64,000 nucleotides of DNA from Prauserella isguenensis (GTDB lineage Bacteria > Actinomycetota > Actinomycetes > Mycobacteriales > Pseudonocardiaceae). Under the pieces are notes generated by a model. The model ran no database searches. It worked only from the letters and a program-made list of their open reading frames with translations, and was not told the origin of the DNA. This document shows, piece by piece, positions 20,080-30,035 of the stretch (its first letter is position 1; the number at the start of each line of letters is the position of its first letter). The DNA lies in assembly GCF_014191605.1 (NCBI RefSeq), contig NZ_JACHWU010000002.1, forward strand, positions 1 through 64,000. Direction: 5' to 3'. The translations under genes were made by a program, and so were the position numbers.

Positions 20080-21852
20080 GTGCCTGCTCCCGCGCAGTTG
20101 AAGCGCCGCGCTCTCGACGTCGGCCGCAACCACTGGCTGTTCCTCGTGGTGTTCGTGGCCGGGTTCGGCCTGCGCGCCGCCGCCTGGTTCGCGTACCCGC
20201 CCGCGTTGTTGTACGGCGACTCGTTCCGCTATCTCGACAACGTCGGCACCCACAACCCGACGGGCCTGCACCCGATCGGCTACGACCTGTTCGTCCTCGA
20301 ACCGGTGTTGGCCGTCGGTGGGCTCGGGCTCGTGTCGTTCTTGCAGCACGTCGCCGGGCTGGCGTGCGGTGTCGCGCTCTACGCGCTGGCCCGCAGGCTG
20401 GGGGTGCGCCGGAACTGGCTGGCCGCGCTAGCGGCGGCGCCGGTCCTGCTCGACGCCTACGAGGTGCAGATCGAGCAGATGATCATGTCCGACGTCTGGT
20501 TCCAGGTCATCCTGGTCGCGCTGCTGTGGCTGCTGCTCGGTACGAAACGCGGGGGGCAGCCGCCGGTGTGGGCGACCGCTGTGGCCGGTGTGCTGTTCGG
20601 CGTCGCCGTGATCTTCCGGATGGTCGCGCTGCCACTCGCGCTGCCCGCAGTCGTGTTCCTGCTCATCGCGGGCGGTGTCTGGCGGCGCTGGGGCACGTGG
20701 GCCGCCTGGCGCACGATCCTCGTGCGGGTCGCGGCGCTCGCGCTGCCGCTGGCGCTCATGGTCGTCGGGTACGGCGCCTACTACGCGAGCTGGTCGGGTC
20801 ACTTCGCGCTGAGCCCGTCGACCGGCAACGTTCTCTACGCCCGTGGCGCCGTGGTGGCCGACTGTCAGAACCTGGAGTTGTCGGAGCGGCTGGAACCGGC
20901 GTGCCCCGACGAGCCGCTGGGCGAGCGGCTCGGCAGCGACCAGTACGCGCACATGGGCGCGAACGCCGAGTGGCGCGCCCAGTGGCCCGAGGGCACGAAC
21001 CTCGTCGCGATCCAGCAGGACTTCGGCAAGGAGGTCATCCGGCAGCAGCCGTTCGACGTGGCCGTCGCGATCATGACGGACTTCCTCAAGGGGTTCCGGG
21101 GCTGGCGCGTCGACACCCCGGGTGACGTGTCGGTGCAGCGCTGGCACTTCCAGCCGACGTACCAGTTCTACAACCACGAGGAGCTCAGCCGCGAGTACGC
21201 GCTCCGCTACAGCGGCGAGGAGCCTGAGTCCCGGCCGACGCTGGGCACGGCGCTGCGCTGGTACCAGCTGTTCGGGGGCTTCACCCCGGGCAACGTGCTC
21301 GGCGTGGCGCTGCTGCTGGCGCTGGCCGCAGGTCTGGGAATCACCCGCAAGGCGCGGGCGAGCGGCCTGCGGGCGGCGATGCTCCTGCCGGCGGGAATGG
21401 CACTGGTGTCACTCGGTGGTGCCGCGGCCTTCGAGTTCTCGTGGCGCTACCAGCTGCCCGGCATCACGTTGCTGCCCCTCGCGGGGGTCCTCGCCCTGAC
21501 GGCGCTGTTGTGGCGCCGGAACCAGCGGGACGCGCAGCCCGCCGGGACGCCCGCGCCCACCCCGTACGACGATGCCCCGGGCCACGGTGGTCCCGGGGAC
21601 GGGCTTCCCACCGGCAACGGCGGCGTCGCCGGGGGCAATGGCGTCCCGGCCAACGGCGTCTCGGGTAACGGCGTCTCGGGCGGGAACGGTTCCGGACCGC
21701 ACGCGCCGGCCGAGGTGGGCGGTTCTGCGGACCGGATCCGCGAGGACGTGACGACGAACGGCGGTTCCCCGGACTCCGGGGGTGAATCCGTGGCCTCCGG
21801 TGGCGACCGCCCGGACCCGCCCGGCCCCGACCGCTCCTCGCCGGTCGGGTAG
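20080..21852 (+). CDS. GT-C-like polytopic membrane protein with Asn/Gly-rich tail
   Basis: 590 residues. About ten membrane helices with the layout of GT-C lipid-linked sugar transferases: a first helix ending FAYPPALLYGDSFRYLDN (acidic residue in the first outer loop), LHPIGYDLFVLEP, and a large extracytoplasmic loop at about 245-390 (ADCQNLELSERLEPACPDEPLG, two Cys that may pair). The last 95 residues are a repetitive Asn-Gly/Pro tail (NGVPANGVSGNGVSGGNG). It lies next to gpgS. Sugar and acceptor are unknown; membership in a defined GT family was not established. Confidence 0.6.
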   Translation: MPAPAQLKRRALDVGRNHWLFLVVFVAGFGLRAAAWFAYPPALLYGDSFRYLDNVGTHNPTGLHPIGYDLFVLEPVLAVGGLGLVSFLQHVAGLACGVALYALARRLGVRRNWLAALAAAPVLLDAYEVQIEQMIMSDVWFQVILVALLWLLLGTKRGGQPPVWATAVAGVLFGVAVIFRMVALPLALPAVVFLLIAGGVWRRWGTWAAWRTILVRVAALALPLALMVVGYGAYYASWSGHFALSPSTGNVLYARGAVVADCQNLELSERLEPACPDEPLGERLGSDQYAHMGANAEWRAQWPEGTNLVAIQQDFGKEVIRQQPFDVAVAIMTDFLKGFRGWRVDTPGDVSVQRWHFQPTYQFYNHEELSREYALRYSGEEPESRPTLGTALRWYQLFGGFTPGNVLGVALLLALAAGLGITRKARASGLRAAMLLPAGMALVSLGGAAAFEFSWRYQLPGITLLPLAGVLALTALLWRRNQRDAQPAGTPAPTPYDDAPGHGGPGDGLPTGNGGVAGGNGVPANGVSGNGVSGGNGSGPHAPAEVGGSADRIREDVTTNGGSPDSGGESVASGGDRPDPPGPDRSSPVG

Positions 21853-21886
21853 ACGGCGCGGTCTCACCCCGACACAGTGAGTGACC

Positions 21887-21920
21887 GGCCGCACGGTTCC
21901 CCGCCCGGAACCGTGCGGCC
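21887..21920 (+). terminator. hairpin terminator before the SMC cassette
   Basis: Perfect 14-bp arms (ggccgcacggttcc at 21887-21900 and its complement at 21907-21920) with a 6-nt loop. It separates the membrane protein gene from the SMC cassette, whose -10 box begins 10 nt later. Confidence 0.7.
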
Positions 21921-21929
21921 CCGCTGCCT

Positions 21930-21935
21930 TAACCT
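21930..21935 (+). promoter_or_regulatory. -10 box TAACCT of the SMC cassette (leaderless)
   Basis: TAACCT is 6 nt before the GTG at 21942, so the three-gene mRNA probably starts at its first codon. Together with the hairpin just upstream it marks the cassette as its own transcription unit. Confidence 0.55.
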
Positions 21936-21941
21936 CACACC

Positions 21942-23540
21942 GTGCGAGCTGACGAGACGACCGCCGACCCCGACGAGGGGCTCGCGCGCCGGCTGAAGGC
22001 GCTCGCGTGTACCGCGCCGCTGCACGATCTCGACGCGCGCAAGTCCAAGCTCGACTGGGCGGACGCGACCGTGTACCAGATGGCCGAGATCGGACTCCAC
22101 ACGATCGACCAGGTCACGATCGCCATGGATTTCGACACGGGCGCCGACCACCACCAGGTCGCGCACCGGTTGTTGCCGTTCGTCGCCGCCCAGGCGCCGG
22201 ACCGCACCACCGACGAGCACACGCGGGTGGCGCGCTGGGTGCTCGACAACCTGATCAACGTCGGTACCACCGACCGCGGATTCCGCCGGGTCTACGGCGC
22301 GGTCGACGCCGACGGGAGGTACCGCAGGCGGGCGTTCGACTTCAAGCTCCTCGTCGAGCTCGCCGCGCCGGACGGCGAGGTGTATCTCCGGGCGACCGAC
22401 GAGGCGATCAACGTGCTCGTCGGCGCACTGGACACCGACGTCGAGTCGGCGCACATCGCCGCCGAGGTCAAACTCGAGAACCTGATCACGCGCGGCAGGC
22501 TGGCCGACGCGAAGCTCGCCGCCGAACAGGCGCGGTACCGGACGGTGCAGTACGGGGAGATCCTGCGCGCCAGGCTCGACGCGACGCGGCGTGACGTGCG
22601 GTCGGTCGACTGGGAACGCGAACTGCCCGAGCTGCTCGACTCCGCGCTGACCCACATCGAATCCCGGTTCCGCGCGGAAACGGCCATCCTGAAGAACATC
22701 ACCGCGGCCAGGGACGAGGCGGAGGACCCCGACCACAAGCGCAGGGCCGCCGAACTGGTCGACATCGTGGGCGACTGCATTCGCAGGCACACGCAGCTCC
22801 AGAACCGGTTGCAGGCGGCGGGCGCGGTGTTCCGCGCCGAGCAGGACCGCCAGCAGTTCTCCGGGCCGCCCCAGCGCGCGGCGATCGACGTGTTCGGACA
22901 GCTGCTCACGCCGACCCTGGACCTGCCTCTGTCCGGCGCGCTCGCGCCCGTCGAGGCCTACTTCCGCGCCGGCGCCGGCACCAGCGTGCCGAGCGTGCCG
23001 GCCCTGCCGTCGCTGGTGTCGCTGCTGCTGCGGCCCGCCCCGGAACGCGAACACGTCGTGGGTGAGGTGCCGGACCCCGAGCTGCAGCCCGCCGAGGACA
23101 CCGACGCGTTCACCGACGAACAGTGGCGGCAGGCCGACGCGCTGCTGGACCTGCCGGAGGTGCCGCGGCGGCTGTCGGGTCTGCTCGAGGAGGCCCGCGC
23201 GGCCGATCCGGCCGTCGCCCGGCTCGTCGCCCTGCGCGCCGTATATGCGTACGGCCCGGAGGTCGGCGGTGCGCTGCGGCAGGCCCAGCGCGCGGTGCTG
23301 CTCGCCGTCGACGACGGCACCCGGTTGGACGATCCCGAGATCGGCGGTGCCGACCTGCTGCTGATGTCGGCACTCGTCGACGGCGACGCGGACGACGGCG
23401 GCGAACCGGACGGGCCCGGCGACGACAGTCCCGGGGCCGACGGGGCCGACGGAGTCGACGCCGCGCGGGACGGCACGGACGTGGAGCGCGAGCCCGGGTT
23501 GTTCGACGACAGCGACGCGATCGAGGAGGCTGCTCTGTGA
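21942..23540 (+). CDS. kleisin-like (MukF/MksF/JetA-type) subunit of an SMC cassette
   Basis: 532 residues, no catalytic motif. It is read as the large accessory subunit because of gene order (large accessory, small accessory, giant SMC-like ATPase), helical N-terminal half (LHDLDARKSKLDWADATVYQMAEIGLHTIDQ) and middle helices (AAEVKLENLITRGRLADAKLAAEQARYRTVQYGE, then a 130-residue helical stretch), as in MukF and JetA. The C-terminal 60 residues are strongly acidic (DGDADDGGEPDGPGDDSPGADG). The stop overlaps the next gene (GTGA). I do not recognise the exact family; a profile comparison with MukF, DUF3375 and DUF2397 would decide. Confidence 0.5.
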   Translation: MRADETTADPDEGLARRLKALACTAPLHDLDARKSKLDWADATVYQMAEIGLHTIDQVTIAMDFDTGADHHQVAHRLLPFVAAQAPDRTTDEHTRVARWVLDNLINVGTTDRGFRRVYGAVDADGRYRRRAFDFKLLVELAAPDGEVYLRATDEAINVLVGALDTDVESAHIAAEVKLENLITRGRLADAKLAAEQARYRTVQYGEILRARLDATRRDVRSVDWERELPELLDSALTHIESRFRAETAILKNITAARDEAEDPDHKRRAAELVDIVGDCIRRHTQLQNRLQAAGAVFRAEQDRQQFSGPPQRAAIDVFGQLLTPTLDLPLSGALAPVEAYFRAGAGTSVPSVPALPSLVSLLLRPAPEREHVVGEVPDPELQPAEDTDAFTDEQWRQADALLDLPEVPRRLSGLLEEARAADPAVARLVALRAVYAYGPEVGGALRQAQRAVLLAVDDGTRLDDPEIGGADLLLMSALVDGDADDGGEPDGPGDDSPGADGADGVDAARDGTDVEREPGLFDDSDAIEEAAL

Positions 23541-24328
23541 GCACGGGACATGCGTCGGCCGACGCCGAGGCGGCGGCGCGGCTGCTCGCGTTCGGCATGC
23601 GGCCCAAGCTCGTGCCCGGACGGGACGTGGTGTACGCCGACCTCGTGCGCCGCTACGGCGAGGACAGCGCGTTCAAGCAACTCACCCATTCCGTCGCCGC
23701 CGGTCTGGGACTGATGGTGCTCGAGGTGAACGCGCAGGCCGGGGCCGTGCTGGCCGCCACGGACGAGTCGGTCTTCGAGATCAAGATGGACAGCTACGCG
23801 CGGCAGTCGAAGATCCGAGAACGGCGTGACACCGAGAAGGTGCTGCACGGGCTCATCCACCTGGCCACGGCCGCGCTCGGCTACCCGCGGCCCGACGACC
23901 TCGCCAACGACACCTACATCGGCCGGGTGAGCGTCGAACAGGTGGACGGCGTCGTGCGGGAGGCGTGCCGCATCCTCGACGAGCGTGCCGCCACGAACAC
24001 CGACCCGCTTGCCGACGCGCCCGAACTGGAGCAGGCGTGGCGGGCGTACGCGCGCAGGCCCGCGGCCGCGGCGACCAAGGACGGCAGGCTCGCTCCCGAC
24101 ACCACGCGCGGCATGGTGACCAGGGCGCTACGGTTCCTGGCCGAGCAGGGATTCCTCGTCCCGGTGAGTTCCGAGCAGGGCGGAACGTACCGGACGACGC
24201 CGCGTTACCAGGTGCAGGTGCGCGAGCTGGCGGCCGACGCCGCGTTCGACGAGCTGCTCGCGCTCGGCGTCGTCTCGGTGCCGGGTGAGGGGTCGACGCT
24301 GCGGGCGTCGGCCACCGACACGCTGTAG
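23537..24328 (+). CDS. small winged-helix-like (MukE/MksE/JetB-type) subunit
   Basis: 263 residues; GTG 23537 overlaps the previous stop. It starts ARLLAFGMRPKLVPGRDVVYADLVRRYGEDSAFKQLTHSVAAGLGLMVLEV, a compact helix-strand pattern with VLAATDESVFEIKMDSY that resembles a winged-helix dimer protein. A second possible winged helix is TRGMVTRALRFLAEQGFLVPVSSEQGGTYRTTPRYQVQVREL near 190-230. Small KITE-type proteins of this size sit between kleisin and SMC genes in MukFEB and JetABC operons. It ends 8 bp before the SMC-like gene. Confidence 0.5.
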   Translation: MSTGHASADAEAAARLLAFGMRPKLVPGRDVVYADLVRRYGEDSAFKQLTHSVAAGLGLMVLEVNAQAGAVLAATDESVFEIKMDSYARQSKIRERRDTEKVLHGLIHLATAALGYPRPDDLANDTYIGRVSVEQVDGVVREACRILDERAATNTDPLADAPELEQAWRAYARRPAAAATKDGRLAPDTTRGMVTRALRFLAEQGFLVPVSSEQGGTYRTTPRYQVQVRELAADAAFDELLALGVVSVPGEGSTLRASATDTL

Positions 24329-24336
24329 GGGAGTGG

Positions 24337-27300
24337 ATGTACGAGCTGTCGCGGGTGCGCCTGCACTCGGTCGGTCCCAGCGGTGCGCGGTACCAGGACG
24401 TCGTGCTGGACTTCTCCGGCGTCGGCGATGTCGTGTCCGCGCCGACGCAGGATGCGCTGTTCGGCGCAGGGGTCCACCACGCCGAGAACGGACCGCCGCG
24501 TCGTCCGGCGCCCGCGAGCGTGCTGTTCCTCGAGAACGGCGGCGGGAAGTCGGTGTTGATCAAGCTGATCTTCTCGGTGATGCTGCCGGGTCGCAGGCAG
24601 GTCGTCGGCACGACCAACACACGTGTGCTGGAGAAGTTCGTCGGTGGGAAGGACGTCGCCCACGTGGTGCTCGAGTGGCAGCACGTCGAGACCGGGCAGC
24701 GGCTGATCACCGGCAAGGTCTCCGAATGGCGTGGGCACGTGGCCTCGTCGGATCCCGCGAACCTCGTCGACTCCTGGTACTGCTTCCGCCCCGGCGCGGA
24801 CGTCGGACTCGAGTCGCTGCCGCTGACCGCCGACGGCAAACTGTTGACGATGTCCGGTTTCCACGACCGGATGACGGCGTTGCACGGTGACGTGCCGGAA
24901 CTGCAGCTGTTCTGGACCCGCAGGCACCACGAGTGGACCGAGCGCCTCGACGAGCTCGGCCTGGACACGGAGCTGTTCCGCTACCAGCGCGCCATGAACG
25001 CGGGCGAGGGCGAGGCGGCGGACGCGTTCGCGTTCAACACCGACGAGGCCTTCGTGGAGTTCCTGCTTCGCGCCGTGATCACCGAGGACGAGCCGAGGGA
25101 TCTCGCCGACGTCCTGGCCACCTACGCCGACAATCTCGCTCAGCGCGGCGAGTTGATGACCGAACGCGACTTCGTGGCCGGTGCGCTGGACGCGCTCACC
25201 CCACTGATCGACGAGGAGAAGCTCGCGGCGGCCGCGCGCAAGCTCGCCGACGCCGCGCGCGCCGAGCTCGAGACCCTCGCCGGCGAGGTGGCGGGCCGTA
25301 ACGCCGCGGAGTCCGAACGGCTCGAGACGCTGACCGCGCACGTGCAGGAGGTCGCCGACGCGGAGCGTCTCGCCGAGGGCGATCACCGGCGTAAGCAGGC
25401 CGTGCTCACCGAACTGCGCAGGCAGGTGGCCGCGATGCTGCGGGACCAGGCGCAGGCCGAGTCTGAACGCATCGACGCCGAGCTGGCGGAGGCGAAGACC
25501 CTCGCCGAGGCGTGGCGGGAGACCGGGACCGTCCTGACCCAGCTGGGCGCCACCCGGAAGGCCGCCGACATCCGCGAACTCGTCGGCAGCCGGGAGGAGA
25601 AGGCGCGGCCCGCGCTGGAGGCGAAGAACGCCGCCGCGACGGCGCTGGCGCGCGGCCTGCTCGGGCTGGCGCAGGAGGCGCAGGAGCAGGCCGACGAGGC
25701 GGACCGGCAGGCGACGGAGCTGCAGGCCGAGGCGGAGGAGGCGCAGCGGGAACGCGACGAGGCGACGTCGGCCGCTGCGAACCGTCGTGCCGAGGCCGAC
25801 GGGCTCGACGCACGACTGGAGGAGGTGCGGGCGGAGATCACCCGCACCACCGCCGACGGACTGCTGAGCCACGGGGCGGACGTGGCCGAGGCGGCACGGA
25901 CGGCGGTCGCCGAGGGGGAGGAAGCGACCGCCGAACTCTCCCGCAGAGAGGCCGAGCTGGAGCGGGTCGCCGAGGAACTCGGAGCCGCCCAGACCGCGGC
26001 CCACGAGGGTCAGCGCGAGGCGGCAGGCGCACGGGACCGCGCCCAGCGCGCGGCCGAGGAGCTCACGCGTGCACACCGCCGTACCGACGCGCTCGCCGCC
26101 GAGCCGCGGCTGGCCGAACTGCTCGGCACCGACACGGTCACGTTGGAGACCGATACGCCCGCGGTGCTGGAGCGGCTCGCCGAGGCTCGTGGGGAGGCGG
26201 AACGCGAGCAGACGACCCTGCGGATGGAGGAGTCGCGGGACGAACGTGCGCTGGGGGCGCTCGGTTCGGGTGGTCTGCTGCCCGCGCCCGAGGAGCTGCA
26301 GGCCGCGCTGGAGGTGCTCGAGCAGGCGGGCATCACGGCGTGGTCCGGCTGGCGTTACCTGTCGACGTTGGATCCGTCGACGCGGGCCGATGCCGTGCGA
26401 CGGGCGCCGCAGCTCGTGTCGGGGGTGCTGGTGAACGACCCGGCGCAGCTCGACAGGGCCGAGGAGGTCCTCACCGAGCACCGACTGCTGCCCGGTGCGG
26501 CGATCGCCGTCGGCACCACCGCGGCGCTGGCCGACCGTGACCTGGGTGAGGCGCCCGGCGTGGCGTTCCTCGTGCCGCCGAACCCGGCGATGTACGACGA
26601 GGACGCCGCCGACGCCGAACGCGAGGCCATCAGCAGGCGCCAGCACGACCGGCAGCGCAGGCTCGCCGAGCTGGAGGAGTCGATCGGCCACGACGCCGCC
26701 CTGACGTGGAAGCTCACGGCCTGGCGCGAGGACTACCCGCCCGGCAGCATCGCCGTCCTGGCCGAGCGTGCCCAGGAGGCCGAGACCGCGCGGGAGGCGG
26801 CCGAACAGCACGCCGACGAGGCGGAACGCACCGCTGCGCGGCTGACCGAGAAGCGGGACGGGCTGCGGGAGCGGATTCCGGCGCTGCGGGCGGAGGCCCG
26901 CCGGGCCGAGGACGTCGCCCGCACGCTCGAGGACCTCGCGGGCAGGGCCGGCCGGATGCCGCAGTGGACCGAGGAGGCGCAGCGCGCCAGGGAGACGGCC
27001 GCGCTGGCGGAGCAGCGGTCGGAGGACGCCGCGGCGCGGGCAGCCCGGCTGCGGGACCAGGTGGCCGAACACCGGCGCACGGCCGACGGCCGCCGGCGCA
27101 CCGCGACCACGGCGCGCGGCGAGCTGGCCGAGGTGCCCGGCGGCGGGGCGGTGTCGGCCGACGAGCCGGTACCCGACGAACCGGTGGACGCGCTGCGGCG
27201 GGCGTTCACGTCGGCGTCCGAGGCCTACGCGAGGGTCGAGGTGGGCGGTGACCTGCGGGCCGAGCTGGAGCAGGCCGAGGCGGCCGAGTCGGCGGCCAGG

Positions 27301-28779
27301 GCGGCGCTGGAGAACCTCGACGAGGACGTGCGGCTGCGCGCGGCCGAACTGCTCGACACCCCCGACGGCTCCGACTCGTCGGCCCGTGCGGCCGCCCAGG
27401 CGCGAGCGGTGCGGGCCGTGGAGACCCTCGAGGCGGAACGCACCGAGGTGATCGGCCGGCTCGCCACCCGCACGGCCGAGCTCGAACAACTGCCGTCGCC
27501 GTCGGGGCCGGTGGACAGCACGGAACGGCCGCGCGACGTCGACCACGGCCGGGAACTCATCGAGGAGGCCGCCGACCAGGTGTCGGCCGCCGCCCGGGAA
27601 TGGGAGGAGCTGCGGGAGCGGTACGCGGCCGCACAGGCCTCCCTCGACACGGCGAAGCAGAGCGCCTCGGGGTTCCGGTTGCTGGCCGAGACGCTGGCGG
27701 CACATGTGCCGTCCGGCGAACCGCCGCGGACGTTCGACGGTGACGTGGAGGAGGCCCAGGCCAGAGCCACCGAGCTGACCGGACGGCTCACGTCTGCGCA
27801 GCAGCAGGTCGACGAGGCGGCGACACGTGTGCGCGCCGCCGCCGACACACTGGCCCAGTACGCCACCGAGAAGCGGTTCGAGCAGCTGGACACGCCGGTG
27901 CGGCAGCAGGTCGTGTCGGTCCGCCGCGACCGCCTCCCCGAACACGCCGAGGAGTGGGCCGACGCGCTGCGGCCGCGGCTGCGGACGCTCACCGACGACC
28001 TGGCGCAGATCGACCGCCACCGCTCCGGCATCGTCACCCGACTGCAGAGCATGGTCGAAGGCGCGATCCGCACGCTGCGCTCGGCACAGCGCGTCTCTCG
28101 GCTGCCGGACGGCCTCGGCGACTGGTCCGGGCAGGATTTCCTCCGCATCCGTTTCACCGAGCTCGACGACACCGACCTGGCCACGGCCCTCGGCGAGGTC
28201 GTCGACGAGGCAGCTGTCGGCAAGACCGCCGACGGCCGGGACGTGAAACGCGACGGGTTGTCGCTGCTGCTGCGCGGGGTGCGTGCCGCCGTGCCGAAGG
28301 GCTTCCGGGTGGACATGCTCAAACCGGACTCCGTGCTCCGCACCGAGCGTCAGCGCGTGTCGGAGATCCGGGACGTGTTCTCCGGCGGTCAGCAGCTCAC
28401 CGCGGCGATCATCCTGTACTGCACCCTCGCGGCACTGCGGGCCAACAACCGCGGCCGGATGCGGAACCCACATTCGGGCGTGCTGTTCCTCGACAATCCG
28501 ATCGGCCGCGCCTCGGCCGGGTATCTGCTCGAACTGCAGCGTGCCGTCGCGAGTGCCCTGGGTGTGCAGCTGGTCTACACGACCGGGCTGTTCGATGCGG
28601 GCGCACTGGCGGAGTTCCCGCTGATCGTGCGGCTCCGCAACGACGCCGACCTGCGTGCGGGTCGCAAGTATCTGTCGGTCGACGCCACGATGAAGAAACA
28701 ACTCGACGAGCTCCCCGAACCGGACGGCACGGCCCGGCTGACGTCCACCCGCGTGTACACGAAATCGGCTGCGGGCTGA
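24337..28779 (+). CDS. SMC/MukB/JetC-like ATPase, 1480 residues
   Basis: A giant SMC-type ATPase. The N-terminal head has a P-loop ENGGGKS at 66-72 (Leu at the usual first Gly position), and RVLEKFVGGKDVAHVVLEW. Two very long Ala/Glu/Arg coiled-coil arms (about 285-640 and 770-1270) flank a non-coiled hinge-like region at about 645-765 (AGITAWSGWRYLSTLD, PQLVSGVLVND, PGVAFLVPPNPAMYDED). The C-terminal head has the ABC signature FSGGQQLTAAI (Ser1349) and Walker B VLFLDNPIG, where Asp1386 is followed by Asn, not the catalytic Glu. It would bind DNA as a dimer with the two preceding proteins. No JetD/MksG nuclease follows. ATG 24337 lies behind GGGGAG. Confidence 0.8.
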   Translation: MYELSRVRLHSVGPSGARYQDVVLDFSGVGDVVSAPTQDALFGAGVHHAENGPPRRPAPASVLFLENGGGKSVLIKLIFSVMLPGRRQVVGTTNTRVLEKFVGGKDVAHVVLEWQHVETGQRLITGKVSEWRGHVASSDPANLVDSWYCFRPGADVGLESLPLTADGKLLTMSGFHDRMTALHGDVPELQLFWTRRHHEWTERLDELGLDTELFRYQRAMNAGEGEAADAFAFNTDEAFVEFLLRAVITEDEPRDLADVLATYADNLAQRGELMTERDFVAGALDALTPLIDEEKLAAAARKLADAARAELETLAGEVAGRNAAESERLETLTAHVQEVADAERLAEGDHRRKQAVLTELRRQVAAMLRDQAQAESERIDAELAEAKTLAEAWRETGTVLTQLGATRKAADIRELVGSREEKARPALEAKNAAATALARGLLGLAQEAQEQADEADRQATELQAEAEEAQRERDEATSAAANRRAEADGLDARLEEVRAEITRTTADGLLSHGADVAEAARTAVAEGEEATAELSRREAELERVAEELGAAQTAAHEGQREAAGARDRAQRAAEELTRAHRRTDALAAEPRLAELLGTDTVTLETDTPAVLERLAEARGEAEREQTTLRMEESRDERALGALGSGGLLPAPEELQAALEVLEQAGITAWSGWRYLSTLDPSTRADAVRRAPQLVSGVLVNDPAQLDRAEEVLTEHRLLPGAAIAVGTTAALADRDLGEAPGVAFLVPPNPAMYDEDAADAEREAISRRQHDRQRRLAELEESIGHDAALTWKLTAWREDYPPGSIAVLAERAQEAETAREAAEQHADEAERTAARLTEKRDGLRERIPALRAEARRAEDVARTLEDLAGRAGRMPQWTEEAQRARETAALAEQRSEDAAARAARLRDQVAEHRRTADGRRRTATTARGELAEVPGGGAVSADEPVPDEPVDALRRAFTSASEAYARVEVGGDLRAELEQAEAAESAARAALENLDEDVRLRAAELLDTPDGSDSSARAAAQARAVRAVETLEAERTEVIGRLATRTAELEQLPSPSGPVDSTERPRDVDHGRELIEEAADQVSAAAREWEELRERYAAAQASLDTAKQSASGFRLLAETLAAHVPSGEPPRTFDGDVEEAQARATELTGRLTSAQQQVDEAATRVRAAADTLAQYATEKRFEQLDTPVRQQVVSVRRDRLPEHAEEWADALRPRLRTLTDDLAQIDRHRSGIVTRLQSMVEGAIRTLRSAQRVSRLPDGLGDWSGQDFLRIRFTELDDTDLATALGEVVDEAAVGKTADGRDVKRDGLSLLLRGVRAAVPKGFRVDMLKPDSVLRTERQRVSEIRDVFSGGQQLTAAIILYCTLAALRANNRGRMRNPHSGVLFLDNPIGRASAGYLLELQRAVASALGVQLVYTTGLFDAGALAEFPLIVRLRNDADLRAGRKYLSVDATMKKQLDELPEPDGTARLTSTRVYTKSAAG

Positions 28780-28951
28780 CGCAGTGCCCCGCGAGACGCC
28801 GGTTTCGGTCGGGGTCGCCGCTGGACACGGTGTGTGACCCCCGGCGGACCTGACCGGGCGATGTGACGTGGGCGATCGTGAACGATTTCTGCAAGGTTCA
28901 AGGTGCGCCACGTCTCGTGCGGGGTATCCGGGTGGGGACTGGTCGCCGCGC

Positions 28952-28957
28952 TAGGGT
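28952..28957 (+). promoter_or_regulatory. -10 box TAGGGT of the gap operon
   Basis: The 248-bp gap 28780-29027 holds no gene. TAGGGT would give a transcript start near 28964 and a leader of about 64 nt before the gap GTG, which has a real ribosome binding site (AGGAGAG). No clear -35 was found. Confidence 0.45.
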
Positions 28958-28991
28958 GTGGGCGTCCCAACGATGTGCAAGCCGGCCGTAG

Positions 28992-30032
<1,041 letters not shown>

Positions 30033-30035
30033 GCC

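Noticed and set aside
24205-28911. A minus-strand open frame of about 1570 codons opposite the SMC-like gene
   Set aside because: It has no recognisable motifs, is rich in Arg/Gly/Leu as expected for the complement of GC-rich Ala/Glu codons, and mirrors the third-position bias of the plus-strand gene.
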